64,000 nucleotides of DNA from CAVXEH01 sp963805645 (GTDB taxonomy: Bacteria; Chloroflexota; Limnocylindria; QHBO01), in the NCBI GenBank assembly GCA_963805645.1, contig CAWDVA010000006.1, forward strand, positions 186,001-250,000. Reading direction: 5' to 3'. This document shows, piece after piece, positions 16,786-26,239 of this stretch. The notes under the pieces are model-generated. The model was not told the DNA's origin. It was given only the letters and a program-made list of their open reading frames with translations, and ran no database searches. The translations under genes were made by a program, and so were the position numbers. Every line of letters starts with the position of its first letter. Position 1 is the first letter of the stretch.

Positions 16786-18357
16786 TCAGTTGACCCGCTT
16801 CTCGCGCCCGGTCCAGTACGGCTCGCGCAGCTCCGCCTTCAGGATCTTCCCGGTTCCGCCCTTGGGGAGCGCGTCGCGGAACTCGATGTCGCGCGGGACC
16901 TTGAATCCGGCGAGCTGGGAGCGGACGTGCGCTCCCAGGTCATCGGCGGTGGCAGAGGCGCCTTCCTTGAGCACCACGATGGCCACCGCGGCCTCGCCCC
17001 ACCTGTCGTCCGGCACAGCGACGACGGCGCACTCGAGGACGGCGGCGTGCGAGGCGATGGCGTTCTCGATCTCCACCGAGCTGATGTTCTCGCCGCCGGA
17101 GATGATGATGTCCTTGGAACGGTCCTTGATGACGATATAGCCCCGCTCGTCGATGGTCGCCATGTCGCCGGTGTGGAACCAGCCGTTGCGGATCTTCTCC
17201 GCGGTCGCTTCGGGATCCCGGTAGTACCCGTCCATCACCAGGTTGGAGCGGACGACGATCTCGCCGATCTGCCCCCCGGTGGGTGCCACGTCGTTGCCAT
17301 CGGCGTCCACCACCCGCAGCGCGGTGCCCACCACCGCGTAGCCGGTCATGGCCTTGCGGGCGGCCTCCATCCCGGGAGCCTCGTGGCTCGTCAGCCAGGC
17401 GCGGGGACGTGCGAGGGCGATGACCGGGGTGGTCTCCGAGAGGCCGTAGCCCACGATGGCGTTGCAGCCGAGCTCGCGCTCGATGGCGTTCACCAGCGTG
17501 GGTGAGGCCGGCGCGCCGCCGATCATGGCCTCCTTGAGGCTCGACAGGTTGCGCGTAGCGTGATCGGGGTGGTTCACCAGGGCGTTGAAGATGGTCGGCA
17601 CGCCGAGCAGGTGGGTGACCCCCTCGGCCTCCACCAGGCGCAGCAGCTCGGCCGGGTCGAACTTGCGGAGCATCACGTGCCGCCCGCCAACGGCCGTCAT
17701 CCAGTGCGGCGCGCCCCAGCCGTTGACGTGGAAGAGCGGCACCACGTGGAGGATCGTGTCTGCATCGGTGATGCGCAGCACGATCGCCGTCGAGAGCGCG
17801 TGGAGATGCAGGTTCCGATGGGTCAGCATCACGCCCTTCGGCCGCCCGGTGGTGCCCGACGTGTAGAAGAGCTCGGCCATGGCGTTCTCATCGATCTCCG
17901 GCGCCCGGTACTCGGTGGAGGCCTCGGCCAGAAGGGCCTCGTACTCGTCCGCCGGGCCCTCCATGCGCACCCAGCGCACCTCGCTGGCGAGTGAGGGACG
18001 GAGGGCGGTCACCATCGGCTCGAAGTCGGTGTGGTAGAAGACGACCTTCGACCCCGCGTGACCCAGGATGTAGCCGATCTCGGCCGCCGCCAGCCGCACG
18101 TTCAGCGGGTTGAGCACCGCGCCCACCTCCAGCACCCCGTAGTAGGCCTCCAAGAGCTGGTGGGTGTTGTAGGTCATGAAGCTGACCCGGTCGCCGGGCC
18201 GCACCGCCAGACCGCGCAGCGCATTGGCGAGCCGATGGGTTCGCTCCGCGTACTGCGCGTAGGTGAAACGCTTCTCGCCGTCCACCACGGCCTCGACGTC
18301 GCCGAAGTAGGCGGCAGCTCGATCACGAAACTCCAGGACGCTCAACGGGACGCGCAT
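16786..18357 (-). CDS. Acyl-CoA synthetase (AMP-binding, fatty-acid type)
   Basis: A 523-residue ANL-superfamily enzyme that activates a carboxylic acid to its acyl-CoA via an acyl-AMP. The P-loop YTSGTTGRPKG is near residue 165, followed by the GYGLSETTP motif, WFHTGD (ribose-binding Asp), the hinge DRSKDIIISGGENIS, and the catalytic lysine in GGTGKILK near 506. The chain-length preference cannot be read from the sequence; close families act on medium to long fatty acids. The ATG at 18357 has a GAGGA site, and a TATGCT element lies about 35 nt upstream. It is divergent from thrC with only 63 bp between the start codons. Confidence 0.9.
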   Translation of the reverse strand: MRVPLSVLEFRDRAAAYFGDVEAVVDGEKRFTYAQYAERTHRLANALRGLAVRPGDRVSFMTYNTHQLLEAYYGVLEVGAVLNPLNVRLAAAEIGYILGHAGSKVVFYHTDFEPMVTALRPSLASEVRWVRMEGPADEYEALLAEASTEYRAPEIDENAMAELFYTSGTTGRPKGVMLTHRNLHLHALSTAIVLRITDADTILHVVPLFHVNGWGAPHWMTAVGGRHVMLRKFDPAELLRLVEAEGVTHLLGVPTIFNALVNHPDHATRNLSSLKEAMIGGAPASPTLVNAIERELGCNAIVGYGLSETTPVIALARPRAWLTSHEAPGMEAARKAMTGYAVVGTALRVVDADGNDVAPTGGQIGEIVVRSNLVMDGYYRDPEATAEKIRNGWFHTGDMATIDERGYIVIKDRSKDIIISGGENISSVEIENAIASHAAVLECAVVAVPDDRWGEAAVAIVVLKEGASATADDLGAHVRSQLAGFKVPRDIEFRDALPKGGTGKILKAELREPYWTGREKRVN

Positions 18358-18408
18358 GGCTCAGTCGGTCCTCGTGCTGCAATGGGAGATCAGCATACGG
18401 CCGCCCGC

Positions 18409-18414
18409 CATACT
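18409..18414 (+). promoter_or_regulatory. -10-like element (CATACT) for thrC
   Basis: CATACT ends 6 nt before the ATG at 18421. The same hexamer and spacing occur before the hydrolase at 50286, which supports a leaderless start. Confidence 0.4.
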
Positions 18415-18420
18415 GGCGCC

Positions 18421-19476
18421 ATGCAGGCGACGCCGCTTCTCGAGCGCTACCGCCACCTCCTCGCGCACCCAGACGACGAGCCGTTCCCGCTCACCCTGGG
18501 CGAGGGAGGCACCCCGCTGATCCGTGCCCGCCGGCTGGGCGAGGCGCTGGGCCTGGATCGCCTGTACCTGAAGTTCGAGGGAACGAATCCGACCGGGAGC
18601 TTCAAGGACCGCGGCATGGTGCTGGCCGTGACCCGGGCGGTGGCGCGCGGCGCACGAGCCGTCGTCTGCGCGTCGACCGGGAACACGGCCGCCTCCGCCG
18701 CGGCCTACGCGGCCGCGGCGGGGATCCCCGCCTTCGTCCTCCTCCCCGCCGGCAAGGTCGCCCGCGGCAAGCTTGCCCAGGCGCTGGTGGCAGGGGCGCG
18801 GCTGGTGATGATCGACGGGAACTTCGACCAAGCGCTCGAGGCGGTCCGCCGCCTGGGCGAGGAGGGGGTGGCGGCCGTCGTCAACTCCATCAACCCCGAC
18901 CGCCTCGAGGGACAGCAGACCGGCGCCTGGGAGATCTGCGACGCCCTGGATGCGGCGCCCGACGCACTGGCCCTCCCCGTCGGCAATGCGGGGAACATCA
19001 GCGCCTACTGGCGCGGCTTCAGCCGGTACGCGGCCGAGGGCCGGACCGCGGGCCGTCCGCGGATGCTTGGATTCCAGGCGGAGGGCGCCGCGCCGATCGT
19101 GCGCGGGGCACCGGTCGCACAGCCGGAGACGGTGGCGACCGCGATCCGCATCGGCAATCCCGCCTCCTGGCAGCTGGCGGTCGCCGCACGCGACGAGTCC
19201 GGCGGGACCATCGCGGCGGTGAGCGACGAGGAGATCGTGGCGGCGCAGCACGACGTCGTGCGCCTGGAGGGGGTCTTCTGCGAACCCGCCTCGGCGGCGG
19301 GCGTGGCCGGGGTGCGGCAGCTGGTCGCGGACGGGCGCCTCCATCGGTCCGACGCGGTCGTCTGCGTGCTCACCGGCCACGGCCTCAAGGACCCCGACGC
19401 GGTGCAGGCGGAGGAGGGCAGCCTGACGCCGGTGCCGGCCGAGCTCGGCGCCATCCGCAAGGCGATGGGCCTCTAG
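18421..19476 (+). CDS. thrC: Threonine synthase
   Basis: A 351-residue fold type II PLP enzyme converting O-phosphohomoserine to threonine. The PLP lysine is K62 in NPTGSFKDRGM, the ASTGNTAAS loop binds substrate, and ALPVGNAGNISAYWRGF is the conserved glycine-rich region of threonine synthases. The length matches the short bacterial form without a long N-terminal regulatory extension. Homoserine kinase (28696) and aspartokinase (34287) of the same pathway lie elsewhere in the window. The ATG at 18421 is chosen because the protein family starts there and a -10-like hexamer precedes it. It is convergent with the MFS-CNBD gene. Confidence 0.92.
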   Translation: MQATPLLERYRHLLAHPDDEPFPLTLGEGGTPLIRARRLGEALGLDRLYLKFEGTNPTGSFKDRGMVLAVTRAVARGARAVVCASTGNTAASAAAYAAAAGIPAFVLLPAGKVARGKLAQALVAGARLVMIDGNFDQALEAVRRLGEEGVAAVVNSINPDRLEGQQTGAWEICDALDAAPDALALPVGNAGNISAYWRGFSRYAAEGRTAGRPRMLGFQAEGAAPIVRGAPVAQPETVATAIRIGNPASWQLAVAARDESGGTIAAVSDEEIVAAQHDVVRLEGVFCEPASAAGVAGVRQLVADGRLHRSDAVVCVLTGHGLKDPDAVQAEEGSLTPVPAELGAIRKAMGL

Positions 19477-19491
19477 CCGGCCCGGGTCCCG

Positions 19492-21132
19492 TCAGTCGGC
19501 CGGAGAAAGGCGACCGGCGATCACGGCCTCCGCGGCGGCCCCGCTCTGCGGGTAGCCGGTCACCACCTCGAGGAACGGCACCCGCTCGAGCGCCAGGAGC
19601 TCCGTCTCGGCGACGGCCACCACAGATGCGGTGCGCGGCACGTCGCGCAGCAGCGCGATCTCCCCGAACCCCTCGCCCGGACCGAGCTCGCGGACCGGCT
19701 CCCCGTCCACGAGGACGCGGACCCGTCCCTCCGCGACGACGTAGTACCGATCCCCCGGCTCGCCCTGGCGGATGATCTCGGCGCCGGTGTCTGCATGAGC
19801 GGGGACCAGGTTGGCTGCCAGCCGCTCGAGCACGAGCGCGGAGAGCGGCGCGAAGATCGGGATGTCGCGGAGCAGGGTCAGCTCCACGAGGTGGACCTCC
19901 GAGGCCATGTCGATCTCCCGGAGGGAGCGGGCCGCGAGGAGGACGGCAACCGGCAGCAGCAGACCGGTGAGCACGAAGGCGCCATGGGGTCCGAGCGCCG
20001 CCACCACGAGGGAGGCTCCCATGGAGCCGGCCGCCAGCGACGCCATGCTGACCCCCTCGAGGACCCCGAAGATCCGGGCCAGCATGGCGTGCGGTGCGAC
20101 GCGCTGCAGCAGGGTGCGCCCGGCGACGTCCATCACGCTGCGGCCGGCGCCTGCGACCATCAGGAGCGAGACCGCAAGGAGCAGGCTCGACGAAACGCCC
20201 AGGAAGGCGAGCGGCAGTCCGTAGACCATGGCGCCCAGGCCGTACGGGACGGCGAGCCTCGGACGGCCGATGAGCGTCACGGTGAGCGCCACTCCCAGCA
20301 GTCCGCCCGCGCCGATCACCGCGCCGAGGTAGCCGACGGCGGGATCGTCGAGGGAGAGCAATTCGAGCGCGAGGACCACCACGAGGACGTCCATGGCTCC
20401 CCACACCACGTCGGAAAGGGCGAAGAGTCCGGCGACCGGGCGGAGCCGTCCGGGCCCGAGCAACGCCCCGAACCCGTCCACCAGGGCGGCGACGGGACGG
20501 CCACGCACGCCGGCCCCCGCGCCGGCGGGCACGGCAGTCCTTCCCACGGCCAGGGCGACCAGCGCGCCGGAGGCGAGGACGACGGCACCGAAGACGGCGA
20601 AGACCGGCGCGATGCCGCCGATGGCCAGGCCCAGCCCGGCGAGACCGGGGCCGACGAGGAGCGACCCGTTCTCGATGATCCCGCTCGTGACGTTCGCGGC
20701 GGTGAGCTCGGCCGGGGTATCGGCGAGTGCCGGGATGAGGGCCGCCTGGAGCGGACGGGTCAGGGTCATCGCGGCGTTCGCCAGCGCCGCGAGGGCGTAC
20801 ACCGGAACGACCGGCAGGCCGGCGCCGATGGCGGCCGCGAGCGCGATGATCGACGTGCCCTGGAGCACGTACGCGAGCACGAGCATCCGGTCCCGGCGGT
20901 ATCGGTCCCCCAGCACGGCGGCAACCGGCGCCAGGACGGCCGCCGGCGCGAGCTGGACGAGCACGGCGATGCCGACTCCGGTGGCCCCGCCCACGTTGAA
21001 GGCGTAGACCAGCATCCCGATCCACTCGACCCACTCGGCGAGGGCGAATCCCAGGTACGCCGCCTCGATCGCGGCGATGCGCCGATTCCGCAGCACCGCG
21101 AGGAGCACGCTGAGCGACGCACCGAGCGCCAT
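19492..21132 (-). CDS. MFS permease fused to a C-terminal cyclic-nucleotide-binding domain
   Basis: A 546-residue protein. Residues about 10-400 are a 12-helix MFS permease with the motif-A-like loop GDRYRRDR. Residues about 415-530 form a CNBD: the phosphate-binding cassette GFGEIALLRDVPRTA keeps both key residues, E491 (ribose hydroxyl) and R500 (cyclic phosphate), so binding of cAMP or cGMP is plausible. The permease half resembles efflux-type MFS proteins; the cargo is unknown. The gene is last in a same-strand run whose first gene has a class III cyclase domain. It starts 4 bp after the stop of the P1 peptidase gene. Confidence 0.85.
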   Translation of the reverse strand: MALGASLSVLLAVLRNRRIAAIEAAYLGFALAEWVEWIGMLVYAFNVGGATGVGIAVLVQLAPAAVLAPVAAVLGDRYRRDRMLVLAYVLQGTSIIALAAAIGAGLPVVPVYALAALANAAMTLTRPLQAALIPALADTPAELTAANVTSGIIENGSLLVGPGLAGLGLAIGGIAPVFAVFGAVVLASGALVALAVGRTAVPAGAGAGVRGRPVAALVDGFGALLGPGRLRPVAGLFALSDVVWGAMDVLVVVLALELLSLDDPAVGYLGAVIGAGGLLGVALTVTLIGRPRLAVPYGLGAMVYGLPLAFLGVSSSLLLAVSLLMVAGAGRSVMDVAGRTLLQRVAPHAMLARIFGVLEGVSMASLAAGSMGASLVVAALGPHGAFVLTGLLLPVAVLLAARSLREIDMASEVHLVELTLLRDIPIFAPLSALVLERLAANLVPAHADTGAEIIRQGEPGDRYYVVAEGRVRVLVDGEPVRELGPGEGFGEIALLRDVPRTASVVAVAETELLALERVPFLEVVTGYPQSGAAAEAVIAGRLSPAD

Positions 21133-21136
21133 GGGC

Positions 21137-22264
21137 TCAGCTCCGTCCGTGTGCGGCGAGGACTTCGATCAGCCGATCGTGCGGGAGGGCGTGAGCGGTG
21201 ATCCCGTCCCTCCCGGTCATGGTGTGGGCGGCGAGCAGCGCGTTGACGATGGCCTCCTCCGTGGCCTCGATGGCCGCCCAGAAGAGCGGCCCCAGGCGGT
21301 CGTCGCGCACGGCCGAGACGTCGTAGGTCGGGCCACTCCCGGGCGCCGCGGTATCCACCGAGGCGTTGCCGGTGGCGAAGGCGATCACCAGGTCCCCGCT
21401 CGAAGGCTCCCCGGCGCCGCCCGCCCGACCGATGCCCAGCGCCGGACGCTGGGCGAGGCGAGTGCACTGGTGGGAAAGGAGCGGCGCGTCGGTGGCAACC
21501 ACCACGATGATGGACCCTGCGCCCGGTGGGGCCGATGAGCCGGGCAGGGGCACCACCTCGGGGCCGATCGCCTCGCCGACCGGCACGCCGGCGACGCTCA
21601 GGCGCGAGCGCCGGCCGTAGTTGGCCTGGACCAGGACGCCCACCGTGTAGCCGCCATCGGCCACCGGAATGACGCGCGACGCGGTGCCGATGCCACCCTT
21701 GAAGCCGTGGCAGATCATCCCGGTGCCGCCGCCCACGTTTCCCTCGGGCACGCGGCCGGGCGCGGCCGCCGCCCAGGCCTCCTCGAGGTGAGCCGCGGTG
21801 ACGTGGAACCCGTCGATGTCGTTCAGGACGCCGTCCCAGGTCTCGCCCACCACCGGAAGCGACCAGAGCCGTGCGTCCGCGCCCCGCTCCCGTCGCTCGA
21901 GGGCGATGAGCGCATCCCGCACCGTGCCGACCGAATGCGTGTTCGTCAGCGCAACCGGTGACGTCAGCAGGCCTGCCTCGCGAACCCACTCCAGCCCGGT
22001 GAGCTCCCCGTTGCCGTTGAGCCGATGGCATCCGGCGAAGGCGGGCCGTGGCCAAGGTTCTCCGGGTGGCACCACGACCGTGACCCCGGTTCGGACCGGA
22101 CCGGCGCCGACCCGGAGCGGTCCGTCGCCGCGCTCGATGGTGGCGTGCCCGACCCGGACGCCGGCGACGTCGGTGATGGCGTTGGCCGGACCGGGGTCGA
22201 GCTGGCCGATGCGAACGCCGAGATCGCGCGCCCGGGCGGGCGGGTCCCGGTCAGTCGATGCCAT
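21137..22264 (-). CDS. P1/DmpA-family (S58) aminopeptidase
   Basis: A 375-residue N-terminal-nucleophile-like hydrolase related to DmpA, the L-aminopeptidase D-Ala-esterase/amidase, and to beta-peptidyl aminopeptidases. It has ITDVAGVRVGHATI near the N-terminus, NTHSVGTVRDA, GGGTGMICHGFKGGIGTASR, and the self-processing serine region GAGSIIVVVATDAPLLSHQ. Family members cleave auto-catalytically before Ser/Thr and remove N-terminal residues from small peptides or amides. It overlaps the upstream gene by 14 bp and is followed after 4 bp by the MFS-CNBD permease, suggesting the permease may move a peptide or amide substrate or product. Confidence 0.9.
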   Translation of the reverse strand: MASTDRDPPARARDLGVRIGQLDPGPANAITDVAGVRVGHATIERGDGPLRVGAGPVRTGVTVVVPPGEPWPRPAFAGCHRLNGNGELTGLEWVREAGLLTSPVALTNTHSVGTVRDALIALERRERGADARLWSLPVVGETWDGVLNDIDGFHVTAAHLEEAWAAAAPGRVPEGNVGGGTGMICHGFKGGIGTASRVIPVADGGYTVGVLVQANYGRRSRLSVAGVPVGEAIGPEVVPLPGSSAPPGAGSIIVVVATDAPLLSHQCTRLAQRPALGIGRAGGAGEPSSGDLVIAFATGNASVDTAAPGSGPTYDVSAVRDDRLGPLFWAAIEATEEAIVNALLAAHTMTGRDGITAHALPHDRLIEVLAAHGRS

Positions 22265-22712
22265 CGTCGCCGGCGCGGTTCGTCACCGCGACGCCGGAAC
22301 CGACGATCAGCACGCTGAATGTCAGCGTGGGCGCGTCCGGCGGCAGGTCGTCCTGTCCCTGGAGCTCGATCGCGAGGCCCTGGGTCAGGCCGCGACGCAC
22401 GACCTCCACGCGGCAGCCGGCGGGGAGTCGGATCGCCACGCCGGACATGAGGGTGGTGACCTCCAGGCGGGCGCCCCCGGGGGCGAGCTGCACCCCGCTC
22501 AGGTCCAGGTCGGCGCCCGCGAACCAGGTCGCAAACGTTCCGCCGCGGAACGCGGAGGCGCGGCTGCGGAGGGCGAGGCTGTCGGCAATGACCACCAGGG
22601 CCAGCTCGTCGCTCGTCTCGTCCCCGTGGGAGGGGATCAGGGCCCGCGCCGCCAGGGCCGAGCCGATCAGACCGGTGAAGATGCCCAGGGCGAAGAGGAG
22701 AATCCGGCGCAT
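22251..22712 (-). CDS. Membrane-anchored toast-rack/LiaF-like hypothetical protein
   Basis: A 153-residue protein with an N-terminal membrane segment (MRRILLFALGIFTGLIGSAL), either a signal anchor or a signal peptide. The region after about residue 35 is beta-rich: FATWFAGADLDLSGVQLAPGG and LEVTTLMSGVAIRLPAG. This matches the repeated-strand pattern of the LiaF C-terminal/DUF1707-associated toast-rack fold, usually exposed outside the membrane. Function is not known from sequence; in Firmicutes LiaF restrains a histidine kinase. Its position beside a receiver and kinase gene fits a membrane accessory role, by inference. The ATG follows the receiver gene after 4 bp. Confidence 0.7.
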   Translation of the reverse strand: MRRILLFALGIFTGLIGSALAARALIPSHGDETSDELALVVIADSLALRSRASAFRGGTFATWFAGADLDLSGVQLAPGGARLEVTTLMSGVAIRLPAGCRVEVVRRGLTQGLAIELQGQDDLPPDAPTLTFSVLIVGSGVAVTNRAGDDGID

Positions 22713-22716
22713 GGCG

Positions 22717-23115
22717 TCATGCTAGGGCCTTGCACCCGCACGCGGCCAGTGCCGCTGCCACGAACTCCTCCGGTGCCGACGCCTTTGGCAGGTAGCCGTC
22801 CGCGCTGGCCAGCAGGGCGGGGCGCTCGAGCGCATCGGACCAGCCCATCAGGATCACGCTGGCGCCCGGGGCCAGGACACGCGCGGCGCCGATCAGGGCC
22901 TCGCCGGCATCGATCTCGGGGAGGCGCGGGTCCACGAGCACAAGCGACGGTTGCAGCTCCTCCACGACGGCCAGCGCCCGGGGAACGTCGCCCGCGGTGA
23001 CGACGACCGGAACGCCGGCCAGGGCGAGCAGGTCGGCGAGGGACTGTCGAACCCGACGGTCGGCGTCAACGACGACGATCCGCAGATCCTGGACGGGGTC
23101 TCCTTGATGGGGCAC
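22717..23115 (-). CDS. Stand-alone response-regulator receiver domain
   Basis: A 132-residue CheY-like protein made only of a receiver domain. The acidic pair is D17/D19 in VVDADRR, the phosphoacceptor is D62 in LVLVDPRLPE, and the conserved lysine is K111 in YLPKAS. No output domain follows. The start is GTG at 23115. It lies 62 bp downstream of a large sensor kinase, its likely phosphodonor, and could serve as a phosphate sink or phosphorelay partner alongside the fused LuxR regulator at 26240. Confidence 0.85.
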   Translation of the reverse strand: MPHQGDPVQDLRIVVVDADRRVRQSLADLLALAGVPVVVTAGDVPRALAVVEELQPSLVLVDPRLPEIDAGEALIGAARVLAPGASVILMGWSDALERPALLASADGYLPKASAPEEFVAAALAACGCKALA

Positions 23116-23177
23116 GTGCCCATTCTTCGCCTGGACGCTCGCGCGCGCGTCGGCCGAGTAGCGGTGGCGGCGCTACG

Positions 23178-26100
23178 TCATTCGGCCGAGGACCCGGCCG
23201 AGGGCGCCGGCTCGGTCTCGTCAGCGGACTCGGCGGGGATGCGCCAGGTCACGCTCACCGCGGTGCCGTGTCCGGGCCGGCTGGTGACCGCGAACTCCGC
23301 CCCGATCCGCTCCGCCCGCTGGCGCATGCCGACCAGTCCCAGGTGGCCACGCGGCGTGTTGGCGGGGTCGAAGCCGATGCCGTCATCGGTCACCGACAGG
23401 CGGATCTCGCCGCCGATGCGGGCCAGCAGGATCCGCGCCGACGAGGCGTTCGCGTGCTTGACGACGTTGTGGAGGGCTTCCTGCCCGATGCGATAGAGGG
23501 TCTCCTCCGCCTCGGAGGGCAGGCGCTCGGGGAGCCCCGTGTCGGCCTCCACGGTGACGGAGAGCCCGGTCCTGCCCTGCACCGCGGCGGCGTGGGTGCG
23601 CAGGGCCTGCTCCAGCCCGTCCTGCTCCAGGCTCTTCGGCCGGAGCTCGAAGATGAGCGTGCGCATCTCGGCCAGCGCGTCCTTCTGGAGGTCCCGCAGC
23701 TCCGCCAGCTTCCCGCGGGCGGCGCCCGGGTCCTGGTCCAGCAGCAGCTCGAGCGAGCGCATGGTGAGACCCATGCTGAAGAGCGCCTGGGTGACGCTGT
23801 CATGCAGCTCGCGCGCGAGGTTGCCGCGCTCCTGGGACGCTGCGATCTCCGCCGCCTGGGCGCGCAGGTCCACTTCGAGGCGCTCGCGGACGCTGATGTC
23901 TCGGACCGCGCCGTGCGCGCCGACGACCTTGCCGTCGACGATTTCCGCGATCCCCGTCGTCTCGGCGGGGATGGGATGGCCGTCGCGATGCCGCAGATGG
24001 AAGCGGATCATGAGGTCCGGCTCGGTGTTGTCCACCATCCGCTGCCACTCCTCGTTCACGCGGTTCCCGCTGTCGGGGTGGACCAGGATGCGGAAGTGCT
24101 TGCCCACCAGCTCCTCGGCCTTCCAGCCGGAGAGGCGCTCGATGGTCTCGGAGAAGTACGTCAGCGTCCCGTCGGCGCGCGCGGACCAGATCGTGTCCGG
24201 CGAGTTCTCAACCAGGTGCCGGTAGCGGCGCTCGCTGCTCTCGACCTGTGCCCACAGCCGCGCGTTGCTGACCGCCACCGCGGCCTGGTTGGCCAGGGTT
24301 CCCAAAAGCTCCGCGTCGTCCGCGTCCCACGCGTCGGGGCGCTGCGCGTCCATGAGCATGGCGCCCAGCCAGCCGTGCTCCCCGATCAGCGGCGCCGCCA
24401 GCACGGAATGGATGCCCTGGTCCCTCACCCAGGCGTCGGCTTCCGGCGAGTGCCTGAACCCCGGGTCGTTCAGGTAGTCCCCGGTGACGACCACGCGACC
24501 CTCGATCAGGGCCCTTCCGGCGATGCCCTGGTCCGGCTCGTCGAGGTCGGGCGAATCCGGGGGCGGCGCATCGGTCGGGCGACCGAACGTGTGGGCCAGC
24601 CGCAACCCCGGGCCGGGCTCGGTGACGAGGTCCATCTCGCCGCCATCGGCCTTGAGCAGTCGGGCCGCCTCGTCCACCGTGCGCTGGAGGATGACCGCCG
24701 GATCGCGCATGGCCGTCAGCTGCCGGGCGATCTCCGACAGCGTCTGCTGCGCGTCGACCCGGCGTGCCAGCTCATCGGTCTGCCGGCGAAGGTCGTTCTC
24801 CAGCGTGACCCGCTCGCTGATGTCGCGGGTAGACCCGTGCACGCCCACGAACGCGCCGTCGCGCTCGATCCCGATGGCGCGCGTCTCGACGGGGACCACG
24901 CCACCGCCCTTGCGCATCAGCCCGAAGTCGACGCGTCGCTCGGTCGAAGGGTCCGAGACGATCGCCGCCCACTCCGCGCCGATCGCGTCGAGCGACTCGG
25001 GAGCGATGATGCTCATGAACGGCCTGCCGACCAGCTTGTCCGGCTCCCAGCCCGCGATGGCGGCGATGGCGTCGGAGACGAAGGTGAAGGCGCCGTCGGC
25101 GTCGATCTCGTAGATGATGTCCGGCGCCTGCTCCACCAGGAACCGATAGCGGCGCTCCGACTCGTGGATCTGCTCCACCAGGGTCGCGTTCGACAGGGCG
25201 ATGGCACCCTGGTCTGCGAGGCGCTGGAGAAGGTCCAGCTGCTCCGGGTCGATCGAGCACGGCTTGCGGTACGAGACCGCCAGGGTGCCGAGAATCTCGC
25301 CGCCGGGCGCGCGAAGCGGCGCGACCGCCATGCCGCGCAGGCCCATCCGCTCCGCGGTGTGCTGGTCGTCGGCCTCGTGGGGGATGCGCGGGTCGACCAT
25401 GTAGTCCTCGGTCCACACCGCCCTGCCCAGCGACGCCGCGAGACCGTTCATCCCGCCGGCCACCGGGAAGGCCTGCGACGCCAGCCAGCGCCGCGTGCGG
25501 GCGTCCGTCCCGCCAGCGATGACCCGTGGCCGCAGGAACGCGCCGGAGCCGTCGGGCACGGTCAGGTGCGCGCCGTCGGAGGCGAGGAGGCGATGCGCGG
25601 CGTCCACCACCTCCTGCAGAACCTCGGCCGGGTGACGCAGGGCGGTGATCCGGGCCGCGATCTCGCCAAGCGTGCGCTGGGCCTCGACCCGCCGCGCCAG
25701 CTCGTCCGCGCGCCGCCGCAGGTCCTCCTGCAGCCGCTCGTTGGCAAGCGTCACGGCGGCGTGGTTGGCGAGCGCCCTCAGGAGCCCGAGCTGCGCCGGA
25801 TCGAAGGTGTGCGCCCGTCCGATGAAGACTCCCAGCGCCCCGAGGGACTCCCCGTCGGCGACGAGCGGCGCAACGGCCATGGCCCGCATCCCGGCGGTCT
25901 CCACGATCTGGTCCGCCACGTCGGAATGGGTGAATCCCGCGTCGTTGGGGTAGTCCTCGGTGGTGACCAGCTCCGCGCGGGCGAACGCGGTGCCGAACAT
26001 GCCGACGCCCACAGGGAGAGTCAGCCCGTGGATCAGGCGACGGGCGGTGCGGTTGCGGATCCCCGCATCCCGCGCGAACCGCAGCACGTTCGCATCCGCG

Positions 26101-26228
26101 TCGTACAGGTAGATCATCGCGCCGTCCGCCTGGAGCAGGCGCGCAGCTTCCTCGGCGGCGCCCTTCAGCACCGCGGAGACGCTCGCTGCGTGATCGGTTG
26201 GTCTGAAGCGGCGGCTCGGCTCGCCCAT
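23178..26228 (-). CDS. Multi-domain GAF/PAS sensor histidine kinase (NarX-type core)
   Basis: A 1016-residue kinase without obvious membrane helices, so probably cytosolic. Domain order: GAF (about 17-170), GAF (about 190-340), PAS (about 365-480), GAF (about 500-650), PAS (about 665-785), HisKA_3 dimerisation with the phospho-acceptor H809 in RELHDSVTQALF, then HATPase_c (N-box HNVVKHANAS, DDGIGFDP, GHLGLVGMRQR). This core pairs with NarL/LuxR response regulators, and the gene just upstream (11 bp) encodes one fused to a cyclase domain. GAF and PAS inputs suggest sensing of small ligands, redox or light; the ligand is unknown. Confidence 0.92.
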   Translation of the reverse strand: MGEPSRRFRPTDHAASVSAVLKGAAEEAARLLQADGAMIYLYDADANVLRFARDAGIRNRTARRLIHGLTLPVGVGMFGTAFARAELVTTEDYPNDAGFTHSDVADQIVETAGMRAMAVAPLVADGESLGALGVFIGRAHTFDPAQLGLLRALANHAAVTLANERLQEDLRRRADELARRVEAQRTLGEIAARITALRHPAEVLQEVVDAAHRLLASDGAHLTVPDGSGAFLRPRVIAGGTDARTRRWLASQAFPVAGGMNGLAASLGRAVWTEDYMVDPRIPHEADDQHTAERMGLRGMAVAPLRAPGGEILGTLAVSYRKPCSIDPEQLDLLQRLADQGAIALSNATLVEQIHESERRYRFLVEQAPDIIYEIDADGAFTFVSDAIAAIAGWEPDKLVGRPFMSIIAPESLDAIGAEWAAIVSDPSTERRVDFGLMRKGGGVVPVETRAIGIERDGAFVGVHGSTRDISERVTLENDLRRQTDELARRVDAQQTLSEIARQLTAMRDPAVILQRTVDEAARLLKADGGEMDLVTEPGPGLRLAHTFGRPTDAPPPDSPDLDEPDQGIAGRALIEGRVVVTGDYLNDPGFRHSPEADAWVRDQGIHSVLAAPLIGEHGWLGAMLMDAQRPDAWDADDAELLGTLANQAAVAVSNARLWAQVESSERRYRHLVENSPDTIWSARADGTLTYFSETIERLSGWKAEELVGKHFRILVHPDSGNRVNEEWQRMVDNTEPDLMIRFHLRHRDGHPIPAETTGIAEIVDGKVVGAHGAVRDISVRERLEVDLRAQAAEIAASQERGNLARELHDSVTQALFSMGLTMRSLELLLDQDPGAARGKLAELRDLQKDALAEMRTLIFELRPKSLEQDGLEQALRTHAAAVQGRTGLSVTVEADTGLPERLPSEAEETLYRIGQEALHNVVKHANASSARILLARIGGEIRLSVTDDGIGFDPANTPRGHLGLVGMRQRAERIGAEFAVTSRPGHGTAVSVTWRIPAESADETEPAPSAGSSAE

Positions 26229-26239
26229 GGGTGCTCGCC

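Noticed and set aside
15508..17505. 665-residue open frame on the + strand overlapping the kgd end and acyl-CoA synthetase
   Set aside because: It runs out of frame through kgd and antisense to the synthetase; its sequence is Arg/Pro/Ala-rich with no domain.
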